A stretch of DNA of 64,000 nucleotides from Candidatus Rhodoferax bjergmarkensis (GTDB lineage: Bacteria > Pseudomonadota > Gammaproteobacteria > Burkholderiales > Burkholderiaceae_C): assembly GCA_016708345.1 (NCBI GenBank), contig JADJFX010000002.1, positions 62,001-126,000 of the forward strand, given 5' to 3'. The translations under genes were made by a program, and so were the position numbers. The number at the start of each line of letters is the position of its first letter. The stretch's first letter is position 1. Positions 35,911 through 45,784 of this stretch are shown here, piece after piece. The notes beneath the pieces are model-generated. The model was not told the DNA's origin. It did no database searches and was given only the letters and a program-made list of their open reading frames with translations.

Positions 35911-36650
35911 CGATAACTGCCTTGGTTGCCGACGACGAATTGATCTTGCTGCAAGGTTTGTGCGCGCAGCTCAAGCGGCTGTGGCCCGAGCTTGACATCG
36001 TGGCGCGTGCCTGCAACGGCGTCGAGGCAATGCACCAGATCGAAGAATTCGAGCCGACGATAGCCTTCCTGGATGTCAAGATGCCGGGACTGTCCGGACT
36101 CGAAGTGGCCGACGCTGCGCCAAATTGCCATGTGGTGTTTGTGACCGCCTACGATGAGTTTGCGATTGAAGCCTTCGACAAACAGGCGCACGACTATTTG
36201 CTCAAACCGGTCACCGATGAACGACTGCAAAAAACCATCGACCGATTGCGTAGCAGAATTGCCGCGCCTGCCATGCTGGTGAACCCGCCGCCGCAATCAG
36301 ATACCGAACTGGCACCCGACAGCACGCCTTTGCAATGGATACGGGCCAGCATTGGCAACAGCGTGCGTTTGATCGCGGTGGACAAAGTCTGCTATTTTCA
36401 GTCCGATGAAAAATACACGGCCGTCAAAACTGCAGATAGCGAATTTTTGATCAGGACCCCCATCAAGGAATTGTTCGGCCGACTCGATCAAAAGCGTTTC
36501 TGGCTCGTCAGTCGCTCCACCTTGGTCAACGCCGAAGAAATCGTGCAAGCCACCCGCACAGAGACTGGACGCATTTCCCTGCTGCTCAAAAGTCGACCTG
36601 AACAACTGGCGGTCAGCCGCAATTTCGCCCATCTGTTCAAACAAATGTAA
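35907..36650 (+). CDS. LytTR-family response regulator
   Basis: 247 residues. Receiver domain (1-120, phospho-acceptor Asp in 'IAFLDVKMPGLSG', 'ADDE' acidic pair) and a C-terminal LytTR DNA-binding domain (about 145-245, 'FWLVSRSTLVNAEEI', 'LAVSRNFAHLF'). It is the cognate regulator of the kinase upstream. Target genes cannot be read from the sequence. It ends 19 bp before the convergent CHASE hybrid kinase. Confidence 0.93.
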   Translation: MTITALVADDELILLQGLCAQLKRLWPELDIVARACNGVEAMHQIEEFEPTIAFLDVKMPGLSGLEVADAAPNCHVVFVTAYDEFAIEAFDKQAHDYLLKPVTDERLQKTIDRLRSRIAAPAMLVNPPPQSDTELAPDSTPLQWIRASIGNSVRLIAVDKVCYFQSDEKYTAVKTADSEFLIRTPIKELFGRLDQKRFWLVSRSTLVNAEEIVQATRTETGRISLLLKSRPEQLAVSRNFAHLFKQM

Positions 36651-36669
36651 AAGGCCTGGTTGCCTCATT

Positions 36670-39600
36670 TCATTGGCGGACCGATTCAAGTGAGCTGACC
36701 AAGGCTTGCAAGCCCACCCTCGCGCGTTCAATGACCTTGCAGGCTTGCTCAGTAGCCTGTGCCAGTGTTTCGGGTGATGGGTCGGTGGTTAGCTGTTTTT
36801 CAAATTGGGCTACCTGGCTGGACAGTGCCGTGGCCCCCAGCGTTGCGGCCAGACCTTTGAGGGTGTGCAGCAGGCGAACGGCCTCACTGGTTTGGCCATT
36901 GGCACCATAGCCCTGAAGTTGCTCTGGCATGGCCCCCATGTCATGGACAAAGGTGACCAGTAAACGAAGGTAAAACTCTGGATTTCCGCCCAGTCTTTGC
37001 AAGGCACTGGTGAGATCGACCTCTGCCCGGGCCGCGGCATCCATGCCACTTTGAAGGCGCATTGGCATTGCTTCCTGCTGCATTGCGGATGAGCCTGCGC
37101 CAGAGTTCCAGCCCGCTTGCTTGCGCAGCACGCGCACCAGGTTGTCCAGATTAAACGGCTTGCCCACATGGTCGTTCATGCCGGCGGCCAGGCAAGCTTC
37201 GCGGTCGCTTGCCATGGCGTTGGCCGTCATGGCCACAATCGGCAAATCCACCAAACCCAAAACGGTTCGGATGTGGCGCGTGGCTGCAAAGCCGTCCATC
37301 ACCGGCATTTGCAGGTCCATCAGAACCACGTCAAAGGGCACCTTGGCGGAGGTGACGGCTTCAATGCCTTCTTGCCCATGGTTGGCCAGTTGCACCACGG
37401 CACCTTCACTTTGCAGCAGCTCTTTGGCTACCTGCTGGTTGACAAAGTTGTCTTCCACCACCAGCAGGTGCATCTTGGCCAGCCGCTGTTTGCCGGCGTC
37501 TGCGTCTGCCAGTGCGTCCGTGCATGCGCCATCTTGCTCAGGCTTGGCGGCCAGGGGCAGTGTGATGGTGAAGTAAAAACGGCTGCCCACACCCAAGGCG
37601 CTTTGCAGCTCCAACTCGCCGCCCATCATGCTGACAAATCGCTGGCTGATCGCCACACCCAGGCCCGTGCCGCCGAAGCGCCGGGTGGTGGATGACTCCG
37701 CTTGGGTGAAACCGGAAAAAATGCGCGCCTGGTTTTCCGGCGCAATGCCAATGCCGGTGTCACGCATGCTGAACTGAAGCGATACCGCGTCTTGACTGCG
37801 CTGCATGACTTGAATGGACAGGGTGACCCGGCCCTCGGGGGTGAATTTGATGGCGTTGCTGCCTAAGTTAAGCAGCACCTGCTGAATGCGCATGGCATCG
37901 CCCAGCAAGAACGGCGGTATGGTGGGGTCAATGTCATACACCAGATCGACCGGCCGGGTCCCCACACTGCTGGACAGGATGACCGACAAGTCCCGCAGCA
38001 ATTGGGACATGGCAAAGGGGTGAGGGTCCAGCGTCATCTTGCCGGCTTCGATCTTGGAAAAGTCGAGTATCTCGTTGATCAGGCTCAAGAGGGCGCGGGC
38101 GGCTCCATCGCTTTTGGCGGCATAGTCGGCTTGTCTGGGGGTGAGTTCGGTTTGCTGCAACAGCGTGAGCATGCCCAAAATCGCATTCATCGGGGTGCGG
38201 ATTTCGTGACTCATATTGGCCAGAAACTGGCTCTTGGACAAGGAGGCGGCCTTGGCGGCCTCGGTGGCTTCCTGCAATGCCAGTGCGGCTTTTTTCTGCG
38301 CGGATACATCGCTGTAGGTGCCCACCATGCGCAAGGCGGTACCGTGGCTGTTGCGCTCCACCACCATGCCACGGTTCAGAATCCACATGTAATGGCCATC
38401 TTTGCTTTGAACCCGGTGTTCATGGGCAAAGCTGCGGGTTTTACCATCAAGATTGGCCTTCACATCGGCCTTGACCTGGGCTTTGTCGTCGGGGTGAATG
38501 CGGCTGGACAATTCCGCCAGGTCGGTGCCAATTTCGTGGTCCTGGTAGCCCAGCATTTCTTTCCAGCGCCTGGACAGTTGAACGGTGTTGTTTTTCAGGT
38601 CCCAATCCCACACGCCATCTCCGCTGCCTTCCATGGCAAAAGCAATGCGTTCTTCGCTGATACGCAGCTCGTTGAGCGCGTGTTTGCTGGCCGTGATGTC
38701 GGTCCGGATGGAAATGTACTTGGCGATCTGGCCATCATCCCCAATGAATGGGGCAATGAACGTGTCAACCCAGTAGTGGTGGCCGTCTTTGGCACGGTTG
38801 CATAATTCGCCGCGCCAGGGCATGCCACTGGAGATGGTTTCCCACATGTTTTTCCAATAGGCATCCGTTTGCGTGCCAGAGTTGACGATGCTGTGCTTTT
38901 GGCCAACAAGCTCTTCGCGGGTGTAGCCACTGATGGTGCAAAACGCGTCGTTCACGTCTGTGATGGTGCCAGTGCGGTCTGCAGTGGAAATGATGGCGTG
39001 CAGGTTCATGGTGTCCAGCAGCGCGTCGCTGTCGCGCAGCGCAGCCTCCAGACGGTCTTGGGCATTGCGCTGGATGCTGATGTCGGATTCAATGGCCATG
39101 AACCCCTCCAGCGTGCCGTCTGTGTTGCTCAGGGGTTGAATTTCAATCTCTATCCAGTAGGCGCGCCCGTCTTTGGCATAGTTGAGCACGGTACCTTTGA
39201 AAGGCTTGCCGTTGTCCAGCACTTCGCGCATGGTTGCCATTGTGGCTTTGTCGGTGTTTTCACCCTGGAGCAATTCACCGGGTGAACGGCCTAACGCTTC
39301 CTGTGCCGAATATCCCGTGATGCGCTCAAACCCTTCGTTGACCCAGGTTATTTTTCGCTGCAGGTTGGTGATGATGACGGCGTTGGAGGTGTGCTTGACC
39401 ACCTCAGCCAAACGGTTCAGGTCTGCCGTCATCGAGCGTGCCAGAGCTTCTGCGTTGGCCCTTGCGCCGGCTAGCTGGCGCAAAACCAGGGCCAGCAAGG
39501 CACTGATGAATCCGCCACCCAACAAGACCAGCCACAGTGCTTTGCAGTCAATGCTGGCATCAAACCGGGGGGTGCTGTTCATGCTCAAAGTCAGCTCTCG

Positions 39601-40497
39601 CCCTGGCAGCGAGAGTTTGAGGCGCGAAGAAAATAGGCGACCAGCATCCGGGCTCTTGCCCACTGCCAGATGGGTGGCAATGTGGTTGTCTGCGTCAAAC
39701 ATCAGTGCGCCATGGGCCGCATTCAAAGGTGAATCAAAAATCTCAAAATCGACAAGGCCCGTTTCTACATCCGGCATGCCACTGAGCAGCTCGGAGATCA
39801 CGATGGGGGCGTACAGCAGGCCGGTCAGGGCAGCACGGCGTTCTGTCACGTTGGTGGGGTATGACGCTTTGCCGTAATAGGGCAAAAACATCAGCACGCC
39901 AGGTGTTTTTTTGCTGTCCTGCACCAGCGTGATGGCTCCCGTGATGGTGGGCATGCCCGTATCTGCCGCGGCTTGTGCGCCCGCGCGGCGCACGGGCTCT
40001 GAGCCAACATCGAGTCCCATGGTCCCGGCATTGTTGGCAGTCGGTTCAATGAATTTGATGACATACAGATCATCGTGGGTCTGATCCGTTAATTGACGAA
40101 TAGCGAACTGGGGTGCCTCGTCTTTTTGCTCTTTGGCAACAAAAGCGTCAACGTCTGCGCGCTTCACGTGAGCAATGTACCCAAGCCCTCTGACGCCGGG
40201 CAATTCCTGGGCCAGATTGCGCGATGCTACGTATGCCCTGAACTCTCCGCGCTCCACCGATTGGCTGGCAGGGAACAGGGCTCTTGTGCCACTGAGTCCG
40301 GCCACCGTCAAGCTAAACCGCATGTTGATTTCACTTACCGTGCGGGCACTTAAACGTTGAAATTCACCCAAGGCGGATTCATGGACGGCGCGCTGCATCG
40401 ACAGGGCTGATAGGCCAGACAAAACCAAGCCCATAATAAATACAGCAATCGGCAAGGCCGTTGGTGTGCTTTGCAATTGCTGTCGCCAATATGTCAT
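36670..40497 (-). CDS. CHASE-PAS hybrid sensor histidine kinase with REC and HPt
   Basis: 1275 residues. N-terminal membrane helix, CHASE extracellular domain (about 40-310, 'GEFQRLSARTVSEINMRF'), second membrane helix near 320-340, three PAS domains (about 360-740), HisKA with 'NMSHEIRTPMNAILGML', HATPase ('GGTGLGVAISQRF'), one receiver ('VVLMDLQMPVMDGFAA') and a C-terminal HPt ('LLHTLKGLAATLG'). CHASE domains bind small ligands. From its second PAS on it is a close paralogue of the kinase at 2052-5174 but has one receiver fewer. Its output partner is not adjacent. Confidence 0.93.
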   Translation of the reverse strand: MTYWRQQLQSTPTALPIAVFIMGLVLSGLSALSMQRAVHESALGEFQRLSARTVSEINMRFSLTVAGLSGTRALFPASQSVERGEFRAYVASRNLAQELPGVRGLGYIAHVKRADVDAFVAKEQKDEAPQFAIRQLTDQTHDDLYVIKFIEPTANNAGTMGLDVGSEPVRRAGAQAAADTGMPTITGAITLVQDSKKTPGVLMFLPYYGKASYPTNVTERRAALTGLLYAPIVISELLSGMPDVETGLVDFEIFDSPLNAAHGALMFDADNHIATHLAVGKSPDAGRLFSSRLKLSLPGRELTLSMNSTPRFDASIDCKALWLVLLGGGFISALLALVLRQLAGARANAEALARSMTADLNRLAEVVKHTSNAVIITNLQRKITWVNEGFERITGYSAQEALGRSPGELLQGENTDKATMATMREVLDNGKPFKGTVLNYAKDGRAYWIEIEIQPLSNTDGTLEGFMAIESDISIQRNAQDRLEAALRDSDALLDTMNLHAIISTADRTGTITDVNDAFCTISGYTREELVGQKHSIVNSGTQTDAYWKNMWETISSGMPWRGELCNRAKDGHHYWVDTFIAPFIGDDGQIAKYISIRTDITASKHALNELRISEERIAFAMEGSGDGVWDWDLKNNTVQLSRRWKEMLGYQDHEIGTDLAELSSRIHPDDKAQVKADVKANLDGKTRSFAHEHRVQSKDGHYMWILNRGMVVERNSHGTALRMVGTYSDVSAQKKAALALQEATEAAKAASLSKSQFLANMSHEIRTPMNAILGMLTLLQQTELTPRQADYAAKSDGAARALLSLINEILDFSKIEAGKMTLDPHPFAMSQLLRDLSVILSSSVGTRPVDLVYDIDPTIPPFLLGDAMRIQQVLLNLGSNAIKFTPEGRVTLSIQVMQRSQDAVSLQFSMRDTGIGIAPENQARIFSGFTQAESSTTRRFGGTGLGVAISQRFVSMMGGELELQSALGVGSRFYFTITLPLAAKPEQDGACTDALADADAGKQRLAKMHLLVVEDNFVNQQVAKELLQSEGAVVQLANHGQEGIEAVTSAKVPFDVVLMDLQMPVMDGFAATRHIRTVLGLVDLPIVAMTANAMASDREACLAAGMNDHVGKPFNLDNLVRVLRKQAGWNSGAGSSAMQQEAMPMRLQSGMDAAARAEVDLTSALQRLGGNPEFYLRLLVTFVHDMGAMPEQLQGYGANGQTSEAVRLLHTLKGLAATLGATALSSQVAQFEKQLTTDPSPETLAQATEQACKVIERARVGLQALVSSLESVRQ

Positions 40498-40595
40498 GCG
40501 CTATTTGGTTTCAGGGTGAGGTCAAGAATTCAATCTGTTCATACTATGGCATATCCTGATCGTGCGCAATCAAGAAATTCACGCACCTCGCACCT

Positions 40596-42743
40596 TCAAC
40601 GAATACCTTGCAGCACCCGGTTGACCACTGCTCGCAGCGCATCGGTTTGTTCAATTGTGTCGATTTCTGAGAAGTGAACGTGCGGTGCGCCAAAACGCTC
40701 CAGCAGTTCTTGCAAGCCTTCTGTACCTTGTTGTGTGCCTTCGCGCAGCACAAACAAGGCGGGCAGGCCTGAGCTGGCCAGCGCGGTGCGCAGGCCCACC
40801 AGCCATGCCTCTGAAATGTTGTCGGCCGTGGTTGTGTTTGCTGGTGTATTCGCCGGTGTGTTTGCACACAGCGCGCTGTCAATGACCAACGCCAGTGCAT
40901 TGCCGTCTTGTTCAATCATCTTCACCGCTGCTCCAGCATCGGCCACCGGCTCCACACCGTACGGCAAGGCTGCGGCCAGTGTGTCGGCAAGGCGTGCGTC
41001 TGCAGACAGCAACAAAACCTTCATGCGCTTGTCTGCGTGGTGTGCGCTGCCCACTTCAAAATTGAGCGGCCCGACTTCTTTGCCGTGCTCTTCGGCCAGC
41101 TCGGTCCAAAATTTGGCACCCAGCACGGTTTGCACTTCTTGCACCGTGGTCATGCCAGACACAATCCACGCCTTGGCGCTGGCCGCCATGGAGCGGCGGT
41201 GGCCCTGCACGGCGTCTTTGAGCGTGGCCAGACTGCGCCCGCCGGTCAGCAAAGCCTGGCGCAGCTGGGGTGTCATTTCTACATACTCGATGATGGGCAG
41301 GCGACCCCGGTAGCCTGTGTAGCCACACGCCTCGCAGCCCACCGGGCGGTAGGCGGGCAGTTCGCCGGTGATGTGGCCAAAGGCTTCTTCTGCGGCCTGC
41401 AGCGGGGGTTGGCGCGGTTGGCGGCAGGCTTCACACAGGCAGCGCACCAGGCGCTGCGAGACCACGCCAATCAGCGCATCGGCCAGCACGCTGGCGTCCA
41501 GGTTCAAATCCAGCAGGCGTGGAATGGTGCCCAGCGCGTCGTTGGTGTGTAAAGTTGATAGCACCAGATGCCCGGTCAGAGCCGCCTGCAGGGCGATGTG
41601 TGCGGTTTCTTCGTCGCGAATTTCACCCACCAGCACCACGTCCGGGTCTTGCCGCAAGATGGAGCGCAGCGTGTCGGCAAACGACAAGCCCTGCTTTTCG
41701 TTCACCTGCACTTGCGAGATGCCCGGCAGCACATACTCCACCGGGTCTTCAATCGTCATGATGTTGACGTCCACACAGTTGAGCTCGGCCAAGAGGGCAT
41801 ACAGCGTGGATGTTTTGCCCGAACCTGTGGGCCCGGTCAGCAGCACAATACCGGCGCTCTGGCCAATCAGGCGGTGCAGGGCGTGTTGGTCGGCGGTGGA
41901 AAAACGGCTTTGCTGCAAAGAGAAATTTCGGCTTTGGTCCAGCAGGCGGCAAACGATGCGGTCACCGTCATAGGCGGGCAGGATGGACAGGCGAACATCA
42001 ATCTCGCGCTGGCCGTATTTCAGGCGCAAGCGTCCGTCCTGCGGCTTGAGCGGGTTGGGCTCCAGCCCGGCATGGGTCTTGAGGTAGCGCGACAAGCTCT
42101 CCAGCGACTCAATGGGCAGTGTGGCTATGCGCCGCATCACGCCGTCAATACGGAAGCGAATGGCACCACCGCCGACAAAGGGGTGGATATGAATGTCAGA
42201 GGCATTGCGGTCAATCGCGCTGCGAAAAATAGCCCCAGCCAGCTTGACGGTGTTGCTCTCAACGCTCAGGGCGGTGGCGAGCAGATCAATTGCTTGTGTT
42301 TTGACACTGCCGGTGCGCGGGGCTTGGGCAAACAGGCGGGTCTGGCAGGTGTCAATCTCTTCGGGCGACATCACCATGAGCTGAATCTGGCGCTTGGCGG
42401 CAAAGCGCAACTGGTTGTGTTGCTCTTGCGTCAGGCGCGGGTCAGCCACTGCGATGCAGGCCAGGTCACGCTGGTGCCACAGGGGGGCCAGGCCCATCTG
42501 GCGGCACATGCGCTCGGGCAGACAACTGCCCAGGGTGGGCTGAAAGTTGCGCAGGCTGGCCACCTCCACGCCGTGCGCTTGCCCCACCAAGGTGCTGAGC
42601 TCTTGCGCGCTGATATGGAACAGGCCGCACACCTGCGCCCAGGCGTCACTCAGGTTGGCTGCGATGCTGACGGTGGGCGGCACGACCACCTTGGGGTGCT
42701 CACGTTTGGCGGCTTCAACCAGCCAGTGCACAGAATTATTCAT
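40596..42743 (-). CDS. GspE/PilB-type ATPase with receiver-like C-terminal domain
   Basis: 715 residues. N-terminal MshEN-like region (about 20-150), then the secretion ATPase: Walker A 'LLTGPTGSGKTSTLYAL', Asp box 'MTIEDPVEY', Walker B 'VVLVGEIRDEETAHIA', His box 'LVLSTLHTND'. The zinc-binding cysteine pairs are 'CLCEAC' and 'GCEACGYTGYRGR'. It powers type IV pilus or type II secretion assembly. The last ~140 residues ('MKVLLLSADARLADTL' onward) resemble a receiver domain fused after the ATPase, but lack an obvious DD pair, with repetitive 'TPANTPANTTT' where the loop would be. A pilin remnant lies upstream. Confidence 0.9.
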   Translation of the reverse strand: MNNSVHWLVEAAKREHPKVVVPPTVSIAANLSDAWAQVCGLFHISAQELSTLVGQAHGVEVASLRNFQPTLGSCLPERMCRQMGLAPLWHQRDLACIAVADPRLTQEQHNQLRFAAKRQIQLMVMSPEEIDTCQTRLFAQAPRTGSVKTQAIDLLATALSVESNTVKLAGAIFRSAIDRNASDIHIHPFVGGGAIRFRIDGVMRRIATLPIESLESLSRYLKTHAGLEPNPLKPQDGRLRLKYGQREIDVRLSILPAYDGDRIVCRLLDQSRNFSLQQSRFSTADQHALHRLIGQSAGIVLLTGPTGSGKTSTLYALLAELNCVDVNIMTIEDPVEYVLPGISQVQVNEKQGLSFADTLRSILRQDPDVVLVGEIRDEETAHIALQAALTGHLVLSTLHTNDALGTIPRLLDLNLDASVLADALIGVVSQRLVRCLCEACRQPRQPPLQAAEEAFGHITGELPAYRPVGCEACGYTGYRGRLPIIEYVEMTPQLRQALLTGGRSLATLKDAVQGHRRSMAASAKAWIVSGMTTVQEVQTVLGAKFWTELAEEHGKEVGPLNFEVGSAHHADKRMKVLLLSADARLADTLAAALPYGVEPVADAGAAVKMIEQDGNALALVIDSALCANTPANTPANTTTADNISEAWLVGLRTALASSGLPALFVLREGTQQGTEGLQELLERFGAPHVHFSEIDTIEQTDALRAVVNRVLQGIR

Positions 42744-42854
42744 GGGGGTTAAATGTTAAGGACTAAGGACTGTGGGTTTGCAAGGTGGTGCTTGGTCCGC
42801 AGCACTGGGGCGGCTGGTGGTGTCTGCTGGAAAGGTAGTGGCAGCCTTGCAAAT

Positions 42855-42911
42855 TGCTATAAAACTAATAGCTGCTTGCGCAAGCGGGACGTGCGGAAAA
42901 GGCATATTTGA
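42855..42911 (-). repeat. 57-bp dispersed repeat, intergenic copy
   Basis: Minus-strand copy between the pilin remnant and the GspE-like gene. Both ends (tgctata... and ...atatttga on the plus strand) and the core AGCTGCTTGCGC match the copy in glnS with the same 57-bp length. Confidence 0.8.
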
Positions 42912-42947
42912 TACTAAAAATGTTGTACTGTGAGGTGTCGGCGGTGG

Positions 42948-43223
42948 TCAGCACTTCCGCTGAATTCGCGAGATCAAATTAGCCCGGGTGTTGAGCGCAG
43001 CAGGGTCAGGCGTACAGCCCTGCTGCAGTGCAATCTCTGTCTGTGTGAGTGCAGCATCGGCAAACAGCAGCGGCTGTGCCCTCCGGGCGCGGGGGCTGTT
43101 GGTCTGGTAAAGCGGCACGGCCACCGCCGCCAGAATGCCAAATACCACCAGCGTCACCATAAGTTCGACCAAAAAAATGGTATTGAAATTTTCTAGCTCC
43201 GCGCCCTTGGAATCACGTTCCAA
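42948..43223 (-). pseudogene. Type IV pilin/pseudopilin remnant
   Basis: The frame contains the type IV pilin N-terminal helix 'VELMVTLVVFGILAAVAVPLY', in order, but the preceding prepilin leader is wrong. The usual K-G-F-T-L-x-E reads 'NTIFLVE', with Thr where the cleavage-site Gly should be. The frame upstream merely runs into the end of glgP, with no ribosome-binding site. At about 75 residues after the motif it is also short for a pilin. I infer that the 5' end was lost at the glgP junction. A frameshift or alternative start (TTG inside the motif) would not restore a leader. Confidence 0.6.
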
Positions 43224-45670
43224 ATGGTTTTAGCGTACTGACCGATGGTTCGATCGGATGAAAATTGCCCCATGCCTGCCACATTCAAAATGGCTTTTTG
43301 TGTCCATGCGTGTGGATCGCCAAAGAGCTGGCCGACTTTTTCTTGGCAAGCGATATAAGAGGCATAGTCCGCCAGCAGCATGTAATGGTCGCCATGGTAG
43401 GTCAGTGCGTCAAACACGGGTTTGAAACGCTCGCGATCTTCAGGTGAAAAGTAGCCATCGCGCAGCATGTTCAGTGTTTGCCGCAGATCGGCATTGCTGT
43501 CGTAAAAATCCCATGGGTTGTAACCCTTGCTGCGTGTTTGGGCGACTTCATCAGCCGTCATGCCAAAAATAAAAATGTTGTCGGGGCCCACTTCATTACG
43601 GATTTCAACATTGGCACCATCGAGTGTTCCGATGGTGAGCGCCCCATTGAGCGCCAGCTTCATGTTGCCGGTGCCCGAGGCCTCAGTGCCTGCCGTGGAA
43701 ATTTGCTCTGACAAGTCTGCCGCAGGAATGATGATTTCGGCGGTGGAAACATCGTAGTTGGGGATGAAGACAACTTTGAGTCGATCACGGACCTGTGCAT
43801 CGTGGTTGACGATGTCAGCTACGTTGTTGATCAGCCGGATGATGAGCTTGGCCATGTAGTAGCCGGGAGCTGCTTTGCCGCCAAAAATCACCGTGCGAGG
43901 GGGTGGGTTTTCACCCGCACGAATGCGGTTGTACAGCGTGATCACATGCAGCACATTGAGCAGCTGGCGTTTGTATTCATGCATCCGCTTGATTTGCACG
44001 TCAAAGAGGGAACTGGGGTCGACTTTGATGCCCAGCCGATGCTCAATCATGCTCGCCAGGCGAACTTTGTTGTCATGCTTGACCCGCACAAAGGCATTGC
44101 AAAAGTCTGTATCGGCCGCCAGTGGGGTGAGTTGGCGCAGTTGGTCCAGATTCTTGAGCCAGCCATTGCCGATATGGCGGGTGATCAGGTGCGACAAACC
44201 CGGATTGGCTTGATTGAGCCAGCGCCGCTGTGTCACGCCGTTGGTCATATTGACAATCTTGTCGGGCCACAGCCGGTGAAAGTCGGCAAAGATGGTTTCT
44301 TTCATCAGACGGGTGTGAATGGCCGCCACGCCATTGACCTTGTGGCTGCCCACAATGGCCAAGTGAGCCATGCGAACGCGTTTTCCATGACCTTCGTCAA
44401 TGATCGACATGCGCTGCCACAGGGCCGGGTCCCCGGGGTAGTGGTGCATCACGTCTTTCATGAAGCGATGGTTGATCTCGTAAATGATCTGCAAGTGGCG
44501 GGGCAGCACGCGTTCGAACAGTGGCACCGGCCAGGTTTCCAGGGCCTCAGGCATCAGGGTGTGGTTGGTGTAGGCAAAGGTGCGCGTGGTGATGCTCCAG
44601 GCACGCGCCCAGTCGAGGTGATGCTGGTCGGTCAGTATGCGCATCAACTCGGCAACGGCGATGGATGGATGCGTGTCATTGAGCTGGATGGCGACTTTGT
44701 CCGGCAAGTTGTCCAGCGAGGTGCCGGATTTTTCAAAGCGGTAAAGCATGTCCTGCAAAGAGGCACAGACGAAGAAATACTGCTGCTTGAGCCGCAACTC
44801 ACGCCCCATTTCGGTGGTGTCATCCGGGTAAAGCACTTTGGATAAATTTTCGGAGTCATTCTTGTCCTCCACCGCGCGGATGTAGTTGCCCTCGTTGAAA
44901 TACTTCAAATCGAAGTCTCGGCTGGCCTTGGCCGCCCACAGCCGCATGTTGTTGACGGTGCCGGTATCAAAGCCGGGAATCGGGTAGTCGTAGGCCATGG
45001 CCATCACGTCATCGGTATCAACCCACTGGTGTCTTTTTTGACCGTGCTCATCAGCGAAATCCACCACACGGCCATGAAACTTGACCTGGTAAAGCACCTC
45101 CGGCCTAGGGAACTCCCACGGGTTTCCGTAACGCAGCCAGTTGTCAGGGTGTTCTACTTGCTGGCCGTCTTCTATGCCCTGGTGGAACATGCCGTATTCG
45201 TAGCGGATGCCGTAGCCGTAGCCAGGAACACCCATGGTGGCCATGGAGTCCAGAAAACATGCGGCGAGCCTGCCCAGACCGCCATTGCCGAGTGCGGCGT
45301 CAGGCTCCACCTCGCGCAAATTCTCCGGCTTCAAGCCCATCTCTTTGAGCGCTGCAAAGGCATCGTGAAATTCTTTTTCTGAACAAATGTTCAGCATGCT
45401 GTTGCTCATGGTTCGACCCATGAGGAACTCCATCGAGAGGTAGTAGACCCGCTTGCGATCGTCAACGTAGTAGCTGCGCATGGTTTCCATCCAGCGCTCA
45501 ATCATGCGTTCACGCACGACAGCAGCCACCGCGTAGTACCAATCACGGTCGGTGGCGGTGATCGGGTCTTTGCCAATGGTGTAGATCAGACGGTTGTACA
45601 AGGACCGTCTGATCGACTCGGCATCGAGCGTCGGATGGTCAAGTTCAGGCAAGGCGACAGGCTTTTTCAT
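43193..45670 (-). CDS. glgP: Glycogen/alpha-glucan phosphorylase
   Basis: 825 residues, normal family length. GT35 fold with the pyridoxal-phosphate lysine in 'EASGTGNMKLALNGALTIG' and the glucose-binding 'LGNGGLGRLAACFLDSM'. It phosphorolyses alpha-1,4-glucans to glucose-1-phosphate. No other glg gene is in the window. Its last codons overlap the frame of the pilin remnant, which suggests a deletion just downstream. Confidence 0.95.
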   Translation of the reverse strand: MKKPVALPELDHPTLDAESIRRSLYNRLIYTIGKDPITATDRDWYYAVAAVVRERMIERWMETMRSYYVDDRKRVYYLSMEFLMGRTMSNSMLNICSEKEFHDAFAALKEMGLKPENLREVEPDAALGNGGLGRLAACFLDSMATMGVPGYGYGIRYEYGMFHQGIEDGQQVEHPDNWLRYGNPWEFPRPEVLYQVKFHGRVVDFADEHGQKRHQWVDTDDVMAMAYDYPIPGFDTGTVNNMRLWAAKASRDFDLKYFNEGNYIRAVEDKNDSENLSKVLYPDDTTEMGRELRLKQQYFFVCASLQDMLYRFEKSGTSLDNLPDKVAIQLNDTHPSIAVAELMRILTDQHHLDWARAWSITTRTFAYTNHTLMPEALETWPVPLFERVLPRHLQIIYEINHRFMKDVMHHYPGDPALWQRMSIIDEGHGKRVRMAHLAIVGSHKVNGVAAIHTRLMKETIFADFHRLWPDKIVNMTNGVTQRRWLNQANPGLSHLITRHIGNGWLKNLDQLRQLTPLAADTDFCNAFVRVKHDNKVRLASMIEHRLGIKVDPSSLFDVQIKRMHEYKRQLLNVLHVITLYNRIRAGENPPPRTVIFGGKAAPGYYMAKLIIRLINNVADIVNHDAQVRDRLKVVFIPNYDVSTAEIIIPAADLSEQISTAGTEASGTGNMKLALNGALTIGTLDGANVEIRNEVGPDNIFIFGMTADEVAQTRSKGYNPWDFYDSNADLRQTLNMLRDGYFSPEDRERFKPVFDALTYHGDHYMLLADYASYIACQEKVGQLFGDPHAWTQKAILNVAGMGQFSSDRTIGQYAKTIWNVIPRARS

Positions 45671-45784
45671 GAATCGATCCCTCGAAATGGTCGAGATTCA
45701 TCATAACCGTCCAGCCCGGATTTGTGGTGCAGCCCAGTCGCCAATTCACCGCGTGTGCAGTGACTCAGTCAAGCACAAAAGAGC

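Noticed and set aside
41500..42752. Long plus-strand frame opposite the GspE-like gene (394 codons)
   Set aside because: Antisense shadow; the minus-strand protein has all ATPase motifs.
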